NCBI GenBank assembly: GCA_026874595.1
Contig: CM049307.1
Coordinates: forward strand, 53,980,370-54,044,369
Length of the DNA: 64,000 bases
Reading direction: 5' to 3'
Source of the DNA: Sipunculus nudus
Lineage: Eukaryota; Annelida; Sipuncula; Golfingiida; Sipunculidae
The number at the start of each line of letters is the position of its first letter. Position 1 is the stretch's first letter. The position numbers and the translations under genes were made by a program. Positions 39,652-52,873 of the stretch are shown here, one piece after another. Below the pieces are notes generated by a model. That model was not told where the DNA came from. It did not search any database and saw only the letters and a list, made by a program, of their open reading frames with translations.

Positions 39652-42600
39652 TTCCTTGGAAGTGTGCCTTTAATTTCCTTCTGTATGTCATTAGCATCTT
39701 GACCAAGTAACCCAATTGAGAGTAAGTACCAATGTCCCCATTGACTTCACTTGACTTACAGGTTCACTGGCATTAGCACAAGGTAAACTAACAGAGCATG
39801 TAGACTCCGTTCTCGCCCACCACCACAAGAATGCAGCCCGTGTTCTCTCATTGCCGGGTCCTCCCTTTAAAAGACATAATTATACACACACGGCGCATTG
39901 AAGCAAAATAGCGAAACTAATGTATTACCACCATTGATTAATTAGTGCTTAACGGTCCAGCTCCGTTTGTATGTCAGACCTTACCTGCGTGGTCTCTTGT
40001 TTTCCAGCTGTTTTAAATGGAAGCACGAGCTTCAATGTATTTTTGCAATTTATTTGATGTCAAATTTGAGCAGTTTATTAGAATCCGAGGTTACTGTCCT
40101 CTCGTACCGTCACGTTTTCATTAGATGGAAAAACAGTGAATCAAATGCCTAAAGTGACAAATTGCATGCTATCCCGTCGATATTCACTGTGTAAACAAAT
40201 ATGTTTTAGTTTCCAAAGACAAAAACAACAGGATTTATCATGTTGTTGCCAGAAATGGCCGTTCAATAGTCTAAAGATATCCTGTAACACTTTGAAACTT
40301 AAATGAACCCTTGAATAGTTGTGTGTACAGGAAGGGCATATTAACTTTAACCACCGATTATTTGAAGCACACCACACTTACTGTAAAAGACAGAAGTCTT
40401 AACTTCCTTAGAATCCCCGCTTAAATACTACGAATTTTTTCTTTAACTTATTTTTCCCATCCGATTTCAACATTCTTACTGGCTCTAGGTAAATCGATCA
40501 CCCTTTTATAGCCCTTTACTTTGGATTATTTCGTGCATTTATTATAATTGACCTTGATACCATTCGATCGTTGTCACGCAACTTCTCTGTGGCCATGCCA
40601 GGGAATGCCCGTCTTTGGTCTTGGGGTTTCGAGAATGACGTCATGTGTGTCTTAATAGGACCATTTTCCAAATTCCACCTATAATCCTGAAGAATTTGAC
40701 ATTATTTCGTGAATGATATATCGCAACGCCATCTATTAGAAACTACTATAAGGTGAACACGCTAAAAGTAATCTCAATCCACTAGTGAACTCGGCCCATG
40801 TCAGCTAAGCCCATGAAAAACCCGTCCCGCATGAACTCGCGCCAAACACAAGGATATATGTTGTTTTATAACATATGTTGAAATGAAGGTAAGTATGCAT
40901 AATGCTCCATTTACTGTCCTGGTGTTGATGCGTGGCAATTCTGAGATAACAAGACAATGTACGAATTCAGGACAATCGAATCAGATATCCTTAAGATACT
41001 ATCTGCCCATTCATAAATGGCTGAATGTACGTATGTACGAAAATCTTATCTCCATCCAAATATCAACATGTAGATTCCCACAGGTTTCTTATGATATGGC
41101 ACAGTCTACAACCATGTGACGTGGTCCAAATCTATTTCAGGATCACCTGAAAATGGGTTTCTTGTGGAAACCAGGGAATACATGATCAAATAGTTCTTGT
41201 AATTTTTAGATTGTATCAATCCATTCCAGATATACGAGGTTTATTGTCCTCCCCCCCCCCCCCCAAAAAAAAGCAATTGTTATTTTAAAATGCGAGGCAT
41301 ACAACCTTGCTAAATAAGCAGGCATTGCTTCCTGATGGTGTTTAATAATAGTGGTCTTTTGTATAAAACAATGGCAGGTCGGAGTTAATAATATTATTAG
41401 GTAATATTACAATAGGTCACGCCAACACGAGCCCCAATTGTCCAATATACAGACTCCAGAACCAAATGTAATGAGAAAATGGGCTGACTGTCTTAATTTT
41501 TTGGAGGAAACTTTCTCTTAACTAATTGCTTAAAGGAATTCAAAATTGTGCGACGATTCCAGAAATGTTACATATGAACATTGGAAAGTTTTCAATTTTG
41601 TTTCAGTAATACTGCATGACTGAAATGATTGTATTAATAGTACTTTAGGAAAGGGAAAGAGGCAAACCCAGAAATTAGCAAAACTAACATGTTATATAAT
41701 TCGTTTAGTATATGGCATCGGTTTCATTCCATATGCAATAGATGGCGCTGCACGTTGATTCATTGGATATAGCTGTAGTTTCTGACAGAAGGCGTTGCGG
41801 TAGCCAAGTCGCAAAATAATGTAGAATTTCTCAGGATTTAAGGAGATAATATGCAAAATAACCCATTTAGGACACACTTGGCATCGTTCTCAACATTTCA
41901 AGACCGACAATGGGTATTTAAAAGTCGTGGCCACAGAGGAATTGCTTGACAGCGACTGCATGAGTGCCGTCAATTATAATATAGATTAATTCATACCGTG
42001 GATTTAGTGCTAATTCATACCGAGGATTTAGTGCTCTATCACAGAAATGGAAAAAATGGGTTGTAGCCCAGGTCAATTGTTTCTTGTCAGTGTCGTTAAG
42101 AAATTGTTTTGCTTATGGGGATAAACAGAGAATCAAAGAAATTCGCACAGTCCCTTTATTTGTAAATACTCGAGATACAACCGACCTTTACTTAAGTCAT
42201 ACAAACGTAATTCATACAAGGCCAAAAAAATAAAAAGGTATGGTTCTCATGCACTTTTTGTCAGAAACCAGTGCGGGCGGGCGGTATTTTATTTTTGACC
42301 TTTTTTTGTATTTTTCGATAAAAATGTCATATGATCAGGGAAAAGCATGAAATGACATTTTTTCCCCGCTAAACAGGTAAAAACCCTACACAACAAAGGA
42401 AATAGTATCAAAATTGTATTATCTTCTTGTAGGATGAAAACCAAAATAAAAATGTTTGATGCGGGGGGTTAAAATTGATGCGGGCGGTGCCTGAGAACCA
42501 TACCTATTTTTTTTTTTTGGCCTAACCTGTTCTTTTTGCACTGAGACCGTGTGAAATATGACTGCGCGCTCGATATTAGCCAAAACTTGGCTATACCACT

Positions 42601-45600
42601 GATAATATTTAACTTGTATCGGTGTTTGCTTGCCCTGTAATTATTTAAGACCTGAACAAAACTGTACATGGCTGTGTTGACAGTTGTATGTTGTACATAT
42701 GCCACGCGGAGCTGACGGGCAAACTTTATACCGACCGCTTGAATGGCTTGACGTTGAAATGTACATGGAATTGAAATGGGCGGACAGACGAACTTCTCTC
42801 CTGCCTTTCATAAATATAAGCCCCGCCCTCTTTTCAAGTGAGTGAACACGTGATACCCCCGGACGGGTGATGTCAAATATCATATCGTTATTATGGGCCG
42901 TCCACTGGACAATTCACACTTAAATTATGCATGAGTTTCTCAGAAGAAAATGGACAAGAGGTAGCAATTTTCATGCCCCTGAAGGAAGTCTCCTGGAAAT
43001 AATAACACGCCTGTCTCTGTGAATGATTCTGAGATCCTCTGACGACTTGTGCGAATGGTGATTATCGATGCGCCTTTCATTCTTGTTGAGTGGAAGATGC
43101 TACAGAAATGGAAAGGAGATATTTCTCCCAACCGAAACTGATATAGCCATTTCGTTTCGTTTTCGTACATTCCAGTGTTATCTTAAGGAATCATGTTACA
43201 TAAACAACACATAACAGCTCACATGGTTAAGGGGGAAAGTAAATATTGAATATATTGCATTTTCTTTGTTTGATATGTATGCGAGCATGCGAAGGAACAA
43301 AGAAGAATCGTCGGCTGAAAGCTTGAAATGTTTGATATTTAAAGTACTGCCAACAGGTGGCGTGCTTGCTTTGCTTATGTTTTGCTCCACCAATTGCGCC
43401 TGATGCAAGCTATTTTCCACCTGTGCACAGGTGTAAGCAAACTGTTTAAGAACGATATGTTGGCGGATAACATTATTTATCAAGAATAAAAACATAACAC
43501 TTCATGAATATTAAACATGCCTGGTATGTGAAAGGTCCGTTTGATTTACATGGGCAGTATACTAAAAAGAGAGGTGGGTGGACCATTTTAATCGTAACGA
43601 TGACGCTGCCGTAAGCATGAATCAATGTTAAAAATAATCTGAATTGAAAAAAAAAAATAAAAAATGATCTTTTTCCATTCGCCTTTCTTCCCGGACTTTA
43701 GCCATCACTTTGCAGCTTAGAAACCCTAAATTTAGAATCTAGCCGTAACTTAGCTTCATATCACACGAGTACTAGGTCCAAATGATTGGCAGTACATCAG
43801 TATGTGTATAAGAACAAAAACCCAAAATCACTTAGCTTCCGTTCTTCTTTGGGCGTGTTTTTTTTAAGGAAACTTGCAAAATACGAATTTTACACCCATT
43901 CTTTACAGCGCCTAGACGATTTAATGCGATTTAATACTATATGAAATGCCTAATATCGGTTTCAGTATTAAAGGGTATAGAAATCGTCGACTGATTGGGT
44001 ATTGAACTAATCAATCTTGAAGAAAAAAACTAGAACGCAGCAGGGAGACGTCTCGTGGCCATTTGAAGTTTTCTGCTCTGGACTTCCGGCGCGGCATATC
44101 AGAATTTTCAGAATGTATGTAGCTTGATAGATGTTAAACTTGCAGAAACAAAACAGAGCTGAATTCTAACTTTGATTTACGTTATAGTTGATAGTTCTCT
44201 GACCACCTTCCTATATCCTTAACCTTTCAGGTGCGTTCGCCCAGGACGAGTCGCTACCGGGAACGTGGCTGTGGGTGGTGGTTGGCTGTGTGGTGGGCGT
44301 GGTGGTCGTCGCAATCATTGGAGTCATTTGTTGTTTGGTCCGAAGGTACGTTAATCCAGTCACGTGATCTAAGACTCGCCTTCCTAAGGTGGCAAGAGGT
44401 ACTATGTTTACCCGGTCTCTCTGTGTCCAGTTAAAACTCAAAACGTTCTGAACAGATTTGTTTGAATTTTCTGAAGGGTAAGGACAACCCCAAGAGAACA
44501 ATCCGTTAAAGCTGCCCATTTCATTCCTACAATCCAAAGAAATGTAAGCCTAGTCCGAGTCGGATCCAGGATTTATGGAAGGGGGGTCCAACCAAAGAGG
44601 ACTCATAAAAATAAAAACTAAAAAAAGTGGTCCTAAGGTCTGGAAAGGGGGGTCCAGGCCGAAATGTTTGGTCAGAAACCCTTAAAAAAGGTTGTGGCGA
44701 CAGAAGGGGGAGGGAGACCGGACCACATGGACCCCTTGATCCGCTTCTGCTAGTCTTGTGAATAAATTTCTTCAGTACCCCTTGATGAGAATCCCGTTGA
44801 AAAAAAAGAACTAGAATTGTCAAGTTACCGGTACATATCTTCATATGCACTGAATCAATGTTCTACAATCTTCTGAGACTTTATTCCTTTTGTACCTTTT
44901 AGCTCAGCTGACTGTAAGTCATCTGAGCTATAGCGATCACTCTTTGTCCGTCGTCCGTCTGTCCGTCTGTCTGTCCGTTAACCTGGCACAAATCGTAACC
45001 GCTGGACCTAGAACCTTGTAACTGTACATCCTGAGAGGTCCATAAAAAATCTCCGTGGACACCAGAAATAAGGTCTCTGTTACCCATATCCTTTGAGCTA
45101 TGGGGCCCCAAAGTACCCCCCAGAATATTAAAAAAATTCAGACAAAAACTTCAATATCTCATTAACAACATCACTGATGGTCATGATTTTTTGCATACAT
45201 ATTGATCATGAGAAGTTTCATCAGTTCCTGCAGACTGGTGGCGCCACCTGTATTTTTCGATTTTTTACGGATTTTTTTCTCTATTTTTGAGACCTTTAAA
45301 AATGTGAACATCTGTTAACAGGGCACAAATCGTAAAGACTGGACCTAGAATCTTAATTCTTGACACACTGAAAGACCTATGATAAGTCTCCATGAAAACC
45401 AGAAATTAGGTCTCTGTTACCCATATCCTTAGAGCTATTGGGCCCAAAAGTAACCCCCCGGAATAGTCAAAAATTTCATACAAAAACTTCAATATTTCAT
45501 AAACTACATCACTGATGGTCAATATTTTTTGCATATATATTGATCATGAGATGTTTCATCAGTGTCTACAGACTGGTGGCGCCACCTGTATTTTTCGATT

Positions 45601-48600
45601 TTTTACGAATTGTTTTCTCTATTTTTGAGACCTTTAAAACTGTGAACATCTGTCAACAGGGCACAAATTGTAAAGACTGGACCTAGAATCTTCATTCCTC
45701 ATACAATGAGAGACCTATGAAAAGTCTCCATGGAAACCTGAAATAAGGTCTCTGTTACGCATATCCTTTGAGCTGTTGGGCTCCCAATTACTCCCCAGAA
45801 TAATGGAAAATTCGGTAAAAACAAATTGCAACATCTCAATAACTACAACACTGATGGTCATGATTTTTGGCATACATATTGATCAAGAGGTGTTTCATCA
45901 GTTTCTGCAGACTGGTGGCACCACCTGTATTTGTTCGTGGTTTTTTACGATTTTTTTCTCTATTTTTGAGACCTTTAAAGATATGAACATTTGTTAATTG
46001 GGCACAAATCATAACAACTGGACCTAGAATCTTCATTCTTGACACACTGGGAGACCCATGAAAAGTCTCCATGGAAACCTTAAATAAGGTCTCTGTTACC
46101 CATATCCTTGAAGCTATAGGACTCCGAAGTATCCCTCAGAATAATGGACAATTTGATACAAAAGCTGAAGTATCTGAACAACTAATGCAGAGATCACCAT
46201 GATTCTTTGCATGGATATTGATTATGGAGTGTTTCATCAGTTTCTGCAGACTGGTGGCACCACCTGTATTTGTTCAAGGTTTTTTACAAATTTTTTCTCT
46301 ATTTTTGAGACCTTTAAGGATGCTGTCATCTGTTAACGTGGCACAAATTGTAACAACAGGACCTAGAACCTTTATGTTGTCGTGCAAGGAGGCCCATAAA
46401 AAGTGTCTATGGAAACATGAAATTAGGTCTCTGTTACCCATATCCTTCAAGCCATAGGACTCCAAAGTATCCCTCAGAATAATTGAAAATTTGATATAAA
46501 AGCTGAAGTATCTGAACAACTAATCCAGAGATCACCATGATTCTTTGCCCGGATATTGACCATTAAGTGTTTTTATTAGTTTCTGCAGACCGGTGGAACC
46601 ACCTGTATTTTTTTTTTTAAGTTTATGCATTTTTTCTCTATTTTTGAGATATATAAATACAGTCCCAATCTTGGCCTGGTGGTTAATTTGTTTGATGCTT
46701 CAGTTGAATGGGTATATACTACCATTCAGATGATAAAATTTCCTTTGGCGAATCTCTTTCCAGTCAGCTGAGTGTCATGACCCATGGGTCACTTGTTTTG
46801 AACTTCGTGGTTGCTGGCTTGGAAATTTTACCTCTTGTGTATCATCCGTATTCTCCTTCCTGAGGAGATTTATCCAATTTTTATTTGAACATGTGAATGT
46901 ACCGCTTGATTGCCTAATATACGAATGTTATACTTACTTATGTGAATTCGTCAGGGTCACATTCATTTCAGGCCGTCAAATAGGTACAAATCCAAACGAC
47001 AGTTCACCGATGAGCCGTATTCTAGTCTGCCCAAAGAGCGCAGGAAGAAAAAGAAACATGGCTACTTTGCAGGACCACTACCGCCACCTGTCGTGTGGGC
47101 CACGAACCCTGAGCTTTTCAGCAACGTCAACCCGCCCCCTCATGCAATGTACGGGAAAGCGCCACCGGGTCCACACAGACTCGAAGATGGCCATTATGTC
47201 TCAAATCCCGTGATTTACGCGAGAGGTAAGCGTGATTCTCGCAACTTTACATTTTAACTGCTTAGGGTTGCATGCGTTTCGCGTCACTGATGCAAACACC
47301 ATGTATTAATTTGGGGGCTTTATCTTTAACCAATATATATAACCAGTGGCGACTGTTCAAAAGGTTATTATAGCTATATACTCACAATGTGGGTATATTG
47401 CATATTCTCACAATGTGGTTATGTTCTTCCAAGTTTTACTGGGATAGGTGACCTTTTAGATATTCGCAACGTTACTTTACCATGCCAGGCATGGGATGTT
47501 GAGTACATGAAATACCATTGTCATGAACCTGTTTATATTGTGTGAAAAATGAAATTGAAAAAAAAACTTTCATACGCATCTTATGTACACATTTTTTAGG
47601 TGAACCACTGAAGAGAATAGATCGTATGCCATATTACATTTCCTAAATATAGTGTGATATAATTATAGTACTACATCAGTTTGACGAATGTAATGGTCCC
47701 GAATAATTGTTTCTCTGGATATAATTAGGTAATAAACAGTGAATTGGTAGCTTTCCCGTCATATGCGAGAGTTTTCAGTTAGAGTAATGTTGTCATGATT
47801 TATCCAAATTGTTACGGGGTGACATAAAAGCGGACCGAACTCAGTGTCTCGCTATTGAAGCCTGCTTTGCCAGCGAAGCGGTTGGAACGCCGGACTTGTA
47901 CGCCACCGACCTGGGTTCGACTCCCGGATCGGCCCAGGATTTTCCCCTCATCTATTTGTCTTCGTAACAAAATATATAATTTTGTCTTGAGAAAAATTCG
48001 TTCTGGTATCTTTATTATGTTTTCATGCCGGTGTTGCAATTATTCTGTGTTTTCATTACCCCTTCATGGTACCAAAGGTATAAAATTAACAAGATATAAA
48101 CACATTTTACCAATAACATTTTGTTTTTACACAAGTTTACGTTTGCTTTCTGGACCTATGTTTGCTATTCTGACGATGACGGAGATCGCGCGATCTGTTT
48201 GTAGAGGTGTGCTTGGATATTGCTTTGTCTGTAACCCTTACACCCCTTTCTCCGCTTCACTCAAACCTGCAAGGGGTCTTCATATAGATTTTAATTGTCG
48301 TTATAGAAAAGTCCATATATGTGGCTGGTTACGATGATGTTGTAAACATTTTGTACATGCGAGAAGCCTAGTTGGCTGCTCAAGCAGTGCTTTCCACACG
48401 ATGTTGATTAACGTTATGGTCTTCAATATTTCGCATCTAACATTTGTGGCTAGAATACCTAACCGTCACAGGTATTTAACATTATTCATTGGCACACAGA
48501 GTGCTGCATCTTCAGCTGTTGAAGAGAGCCGTGGTCGTAACCTGGTAGAGAACATCTTGCATGTGCGCCATAGCAGAGCCAGTTTAGATGACGTATATAT

Positions 48601-51600
48601 CTCATAGCATGGCATAACAGAATATATACTCATTGCATGGCTAAACAGAATACATTATTTCAAAACATGATCCAAAACATGATAGAAATCAGGAAAATTT
48701 AAACTTAGGAAACTTACCATATAGAGTTTTAAACAAAAGCGGACCCCTTTGTGTTATATTTTTATTTAACATAAAACGGGTTCTAGTGATTATCCCCATC
48801 TAAAACCCCATGCTGATTTGAGTGAAGTCTTCACATTATAATGACCGAATAGTAGTTAACGTTGCTTTGTTAGCCCCGTCTTCTTTCCTTGGTAGAGCCT
48901 TTCTTCCGCCGGACGGTGCGGCGCGTACTGAAAAGTCTGCCAGCGGTCTTCCAGGTCAAGCGCTTTGGTGGGTGCAGGCAATAATTGTATTTCCGTAGCT
49001 TCTTTAGATCCGAACAACCTTGTAAAAAACCTTTTTATAGCGCGGATATATTGTTACTAACGTGTGCAGCTTTTACTAAAATGTTTTGTGAGGTTTGACA
49101 TTAACTTTTGTCTCCACGCTCACGTATATGTTTACAAGATTTATCTCTTAAAAAGTAACAAAGATACATAAACTGCTTAAGACTTAAAATTAATTGAAAT
49201 TTTATTGTTCAAGTTTAATTTAAATGAAATTGATTATTTCATATATAAAACATATGGTCTACAAAAAAAAAAAATAGTTGCAGATGTGACAAAAATATTT
49301 GTGCAATAGTTTAGCTATATAATGTGTTTTAGAGTGTATTCAAAATAAATTTTCCTGTAGATTCCAAATATTTGCCGGGATCAGTTCACGCATCATCTAC
49401 ATCAAAAGAGGTGGAGGAGAGAGGACAAATCACAGAAATTGCTCCAGAGGTTGGTAAAGTTGACACAAACGAAGCCCTGAGTTCCTAATTTGTATTACAG
49501 ACATATCTGACATTTATGTGCATACCATTTACATCCTTATATACATAGTACTTATTGCGAATCTGCCACGTTGTTTTTGCATATTTTCTGTGGGTGGGTG
49601 GGCATTTGATATATGGTTATGACCACTGCCGTGTCGGAGAGACCTTTTCTTTACGGAAAAGGAATTTAACCTAAAGTAGAAAAAATATAATAAAATTTGG
49701 TTATGACTGATGATGTCCATGTGATGAATGACTCATCATATTTAGTTGCATGTAAAATGCATTCACATGAAAGAAAATATACTATTTCCGTGTACGATTT
49801 TAGGATTTTTAGTCATTCATATATTTATTCATTTACGGACAATATTACGAACACATTATATTAAGTAGATGAATACGTTTCACAAGGATGACTTATATAT
49901 CCCCCAGACAATCAGAGGTCCCGTTCACCATGAAGCCGCGGAACAAAGTGTGTCACGTGGTCGCAGTGACGTCATCTCAGCAGACGACAGCGATCATACA
50001 GCGACTGCTTTCTGTAACTACGTTAGTCCTAACGTGGCCACACAAACGGACGATGTTGACTCTTATGTAGCGAGAGCCAGGAGCAATTACAGCACCTTAG
50101 AAGACGCCAATGGAACAGGAACGCAGAAAACTGACAGTGGTTATGGTAGCAACGCCCGTCTGACGTCACTCAGTGACTGGAGTCTTGGCGGGAAAGTACC
50201 ACGTCCAGTTGTCCGGAGCCAAAGTGTCCTAGACAAGACTAATCAACTTAAACGTAATTCGGGCTCCGAGAAGAAAAACGTGAAAAGGGCCTCAAGCTTT
50301 CAAGCGCAAAACTCAGAGAAAAGTCAACTACAGTCGTACCGACCTACAATAATCCGCGAAGTGGAAGGGTCGATTTTGTCACTGAGTGATGCACAATCTA
50401 ATGTAACAAACAGTAGCAAGAAAAGACAGTCGAGAGAGGAGAAGCAGAGAGAAAAGGAGGAATCGCCACAGTCAATGATTGACCATTATCAATTCATTTT
50501 GAAGTCGTCGACGGATTTGTCTTCTCCGGCAGGACAAATAGGTGAGGACACTTACAGCCTGCCAAATAAATTGAAACGTCACTCAGACGAGAAAAAGGAA
50601 AACCTTGAGTCGCCGTCGACTCCTATTCCTCCACCCCTGCCGCCCCCTCTCCGCCAGAAAGAGGGTTTGATCAACAGGGGGTATGATGGAAGTGATGAGG
50701 ATGTGTCAGATTCAAGACAGGTCACGGTGGAAGCGGTCGTGGAAAAGACCAACCTTAACACACCGTTCACTAAACCGGACAGGGAAATGTCTTATTCTGT
50801 CAAAGGTGAGGTTTTATTCAATCGTCGGATTTTTAAAACGTAGTACACTGGAACCTGTCTGAAAGAGACCTGCCTCGTAAGACCACTTGTCTATTAAGAC
50901 CCCACTTGAGTGAACCAAAAGCATTCACATTAGTAAGAACTGTCCTGTGTTTACAAGACCATCTGTGAAATGAGACAACTACGACCAGCCCCACAGGTGG
51001 TCTCATTATACAGGTTTAGTGTGTATCCCCCATTATTATAGGAGTTCATTTGGAATACCAGTCAGCGTAAAGTGTTGGCAACAATACAAACAATGGGACA
51101 CAGCATCGTAGTATGGTATAATGGCATATCAAAGGGGCCTTAGACCAAAAATGGATGCGGTTTGAAATTAGGAATAATTCACTTTAAACTTGCATGTTAT
51201 CAAACAATTTTGAGCTAAAGGTCTAAATTACCTTTATTTTAGCCTATTTGGTTATTCTGATGGCGTGGTGTCATCTGTGAGCAGCCAACCCCACTATGTT
51301 GGTTAAAACTTTATTAAACTAGCGAAAGCTTTATTAAACTAGCGAAAACTTTATTAAACCAGCCAACAGTTTTTAAATGTATATATCATCGTGAATTTGA
51401 CCGGTGACTTTTCCTATTACCATTCGGATGGAAATGTTATGAAGATTACTGGTACTTTACTTTATTTGACCAACAGTTTACAAAGTATGATTTTCGTTTA
51501 ATTTCATTGAAAGCGAGCTAGAACCTCAATTCTTTTTGTGGGCTACCTTTGTTGAATTTATCTGTCAGTCTATAAAAATTATAGGCAAATCTCTTGAAAC

Positions 51601-52792
51601 CTTCATTGCTACGCTATTGCATAGACTGTATGAAATCCCAAAGGTTAAACAAAAGCATCGCTTTAACCTTCATAACAGTTTATATAGTGGTGCCACCGAC
51701 AAAACACCCGCTTTTTCAGTCAAAATAAATTCTCCGTTAGATAAATGCTTATTCTACTTTGATATAGAGTTAAGACAGGACCATCCAATGGCAAGCTGTA
51801 AATATGTTAAAAATTTTGTTTCAATACTCTCCTTGTATTCCACAGGTAAAAGAGTAGCTGATGACGCCTTCAGGTTCCTGGATGAGTTTGATGACACCAT
51901 GTCTTTTGGAGATGAGCTGGAAGGTAGGGACTTTGCCGTGATAGGAACGGTTACTCATGACCCAGGGTCGGATTACCCGGGGGGGGGGGTCGTGGGCGTT
52001 ATGGCGTTTGCACCCCCCCCCTCCCCTTTTAAACAAACCTTGAAAATACTTTTTTTGCAAGGCTCAACACACAGTTAATGTAGTCATTTACCTGATTCTG
52101 TTTTTTTTTTTCTAAAGCGTGTTTTGTCAGGCTTTACGCTTAATCTGTGCAGCAACCCCATGGGCGGATCCAGGATTTAGGAAAAGGAAGGTTTTAAACC
52201 GGAGGCTTGACAAAACCTTAAGAAAAATCCCCATGTCTTGAAAACAGGGTGGGGTTCCAGGCCGCAAAACTGATCTGAAACCACTGATAAAAGGTTGCAG
52301 ACGACTCCCCATTCCCCCCGGATCTGCTTCTGGAGCTGGATTAAATATCAAAAGCTTCGTCGGTGTGAATGGTTTAATACAACTTATTTCCACACGAATG
52401 CTTACCCTCCCTGCCTTGACCGACGGAACAACGCGAGGTATTGTTACTGCATTCCAATTATTAGGTTGAATCGCTTCGGTGATATTATTGAAAATGCATG
52501 GCAAGGTTCACATACCATACTTTATGAATTTGGGCTGCTTTATCCCTTTTCTTATTTCCATTGGCCTACTCTTATAGAAACAGCTACGTATAAGAATGTA
52601 CGACGTTTGATGAAGATATTTTGTATATTTTGAGAGAAAGGAAGAGTATGGCGGTTCATACAAATATACATCAACCTATAAGCTTGACATTAAGACATTT
52701 GTACGATGCTATCAGTGCTTAACATTCTCGGTCAATACATTAAGACAAAACGATGATAATTCTCGGTCTATACATTAGGACAAACGGCGGTT

Positions 52793-52873
<81 letters not shown>

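Larger units (their letters stand above)
17244..44230 (+). other. Intron 1 of the membrane-protein gene (~27 kb)
   Basis: Bounded by GTAGGC and TTTCAG. It holds the AT-rich stretch, microsatellites, duplications, three LINE fragments, the RTE tail, the nested hAT/pogo insertion and MITE copy 3 listed separately. Other sequence (e.g. 23.1-27.1, 30.0-32.0, 37.9-39.5, 40-44 kb) shows no feature I can support. I found no convincing phase-1 cassette exon, but short exons could be missed. Confidence 0.55.

Noticed and set aside
47855-48337. 160-codon + strand frame in intron 3
   Set aside because: Overlaps a tRNA-derived repeat, has no homology-like motifs, and lies between well-phased exons 3 and 4 that join without it.
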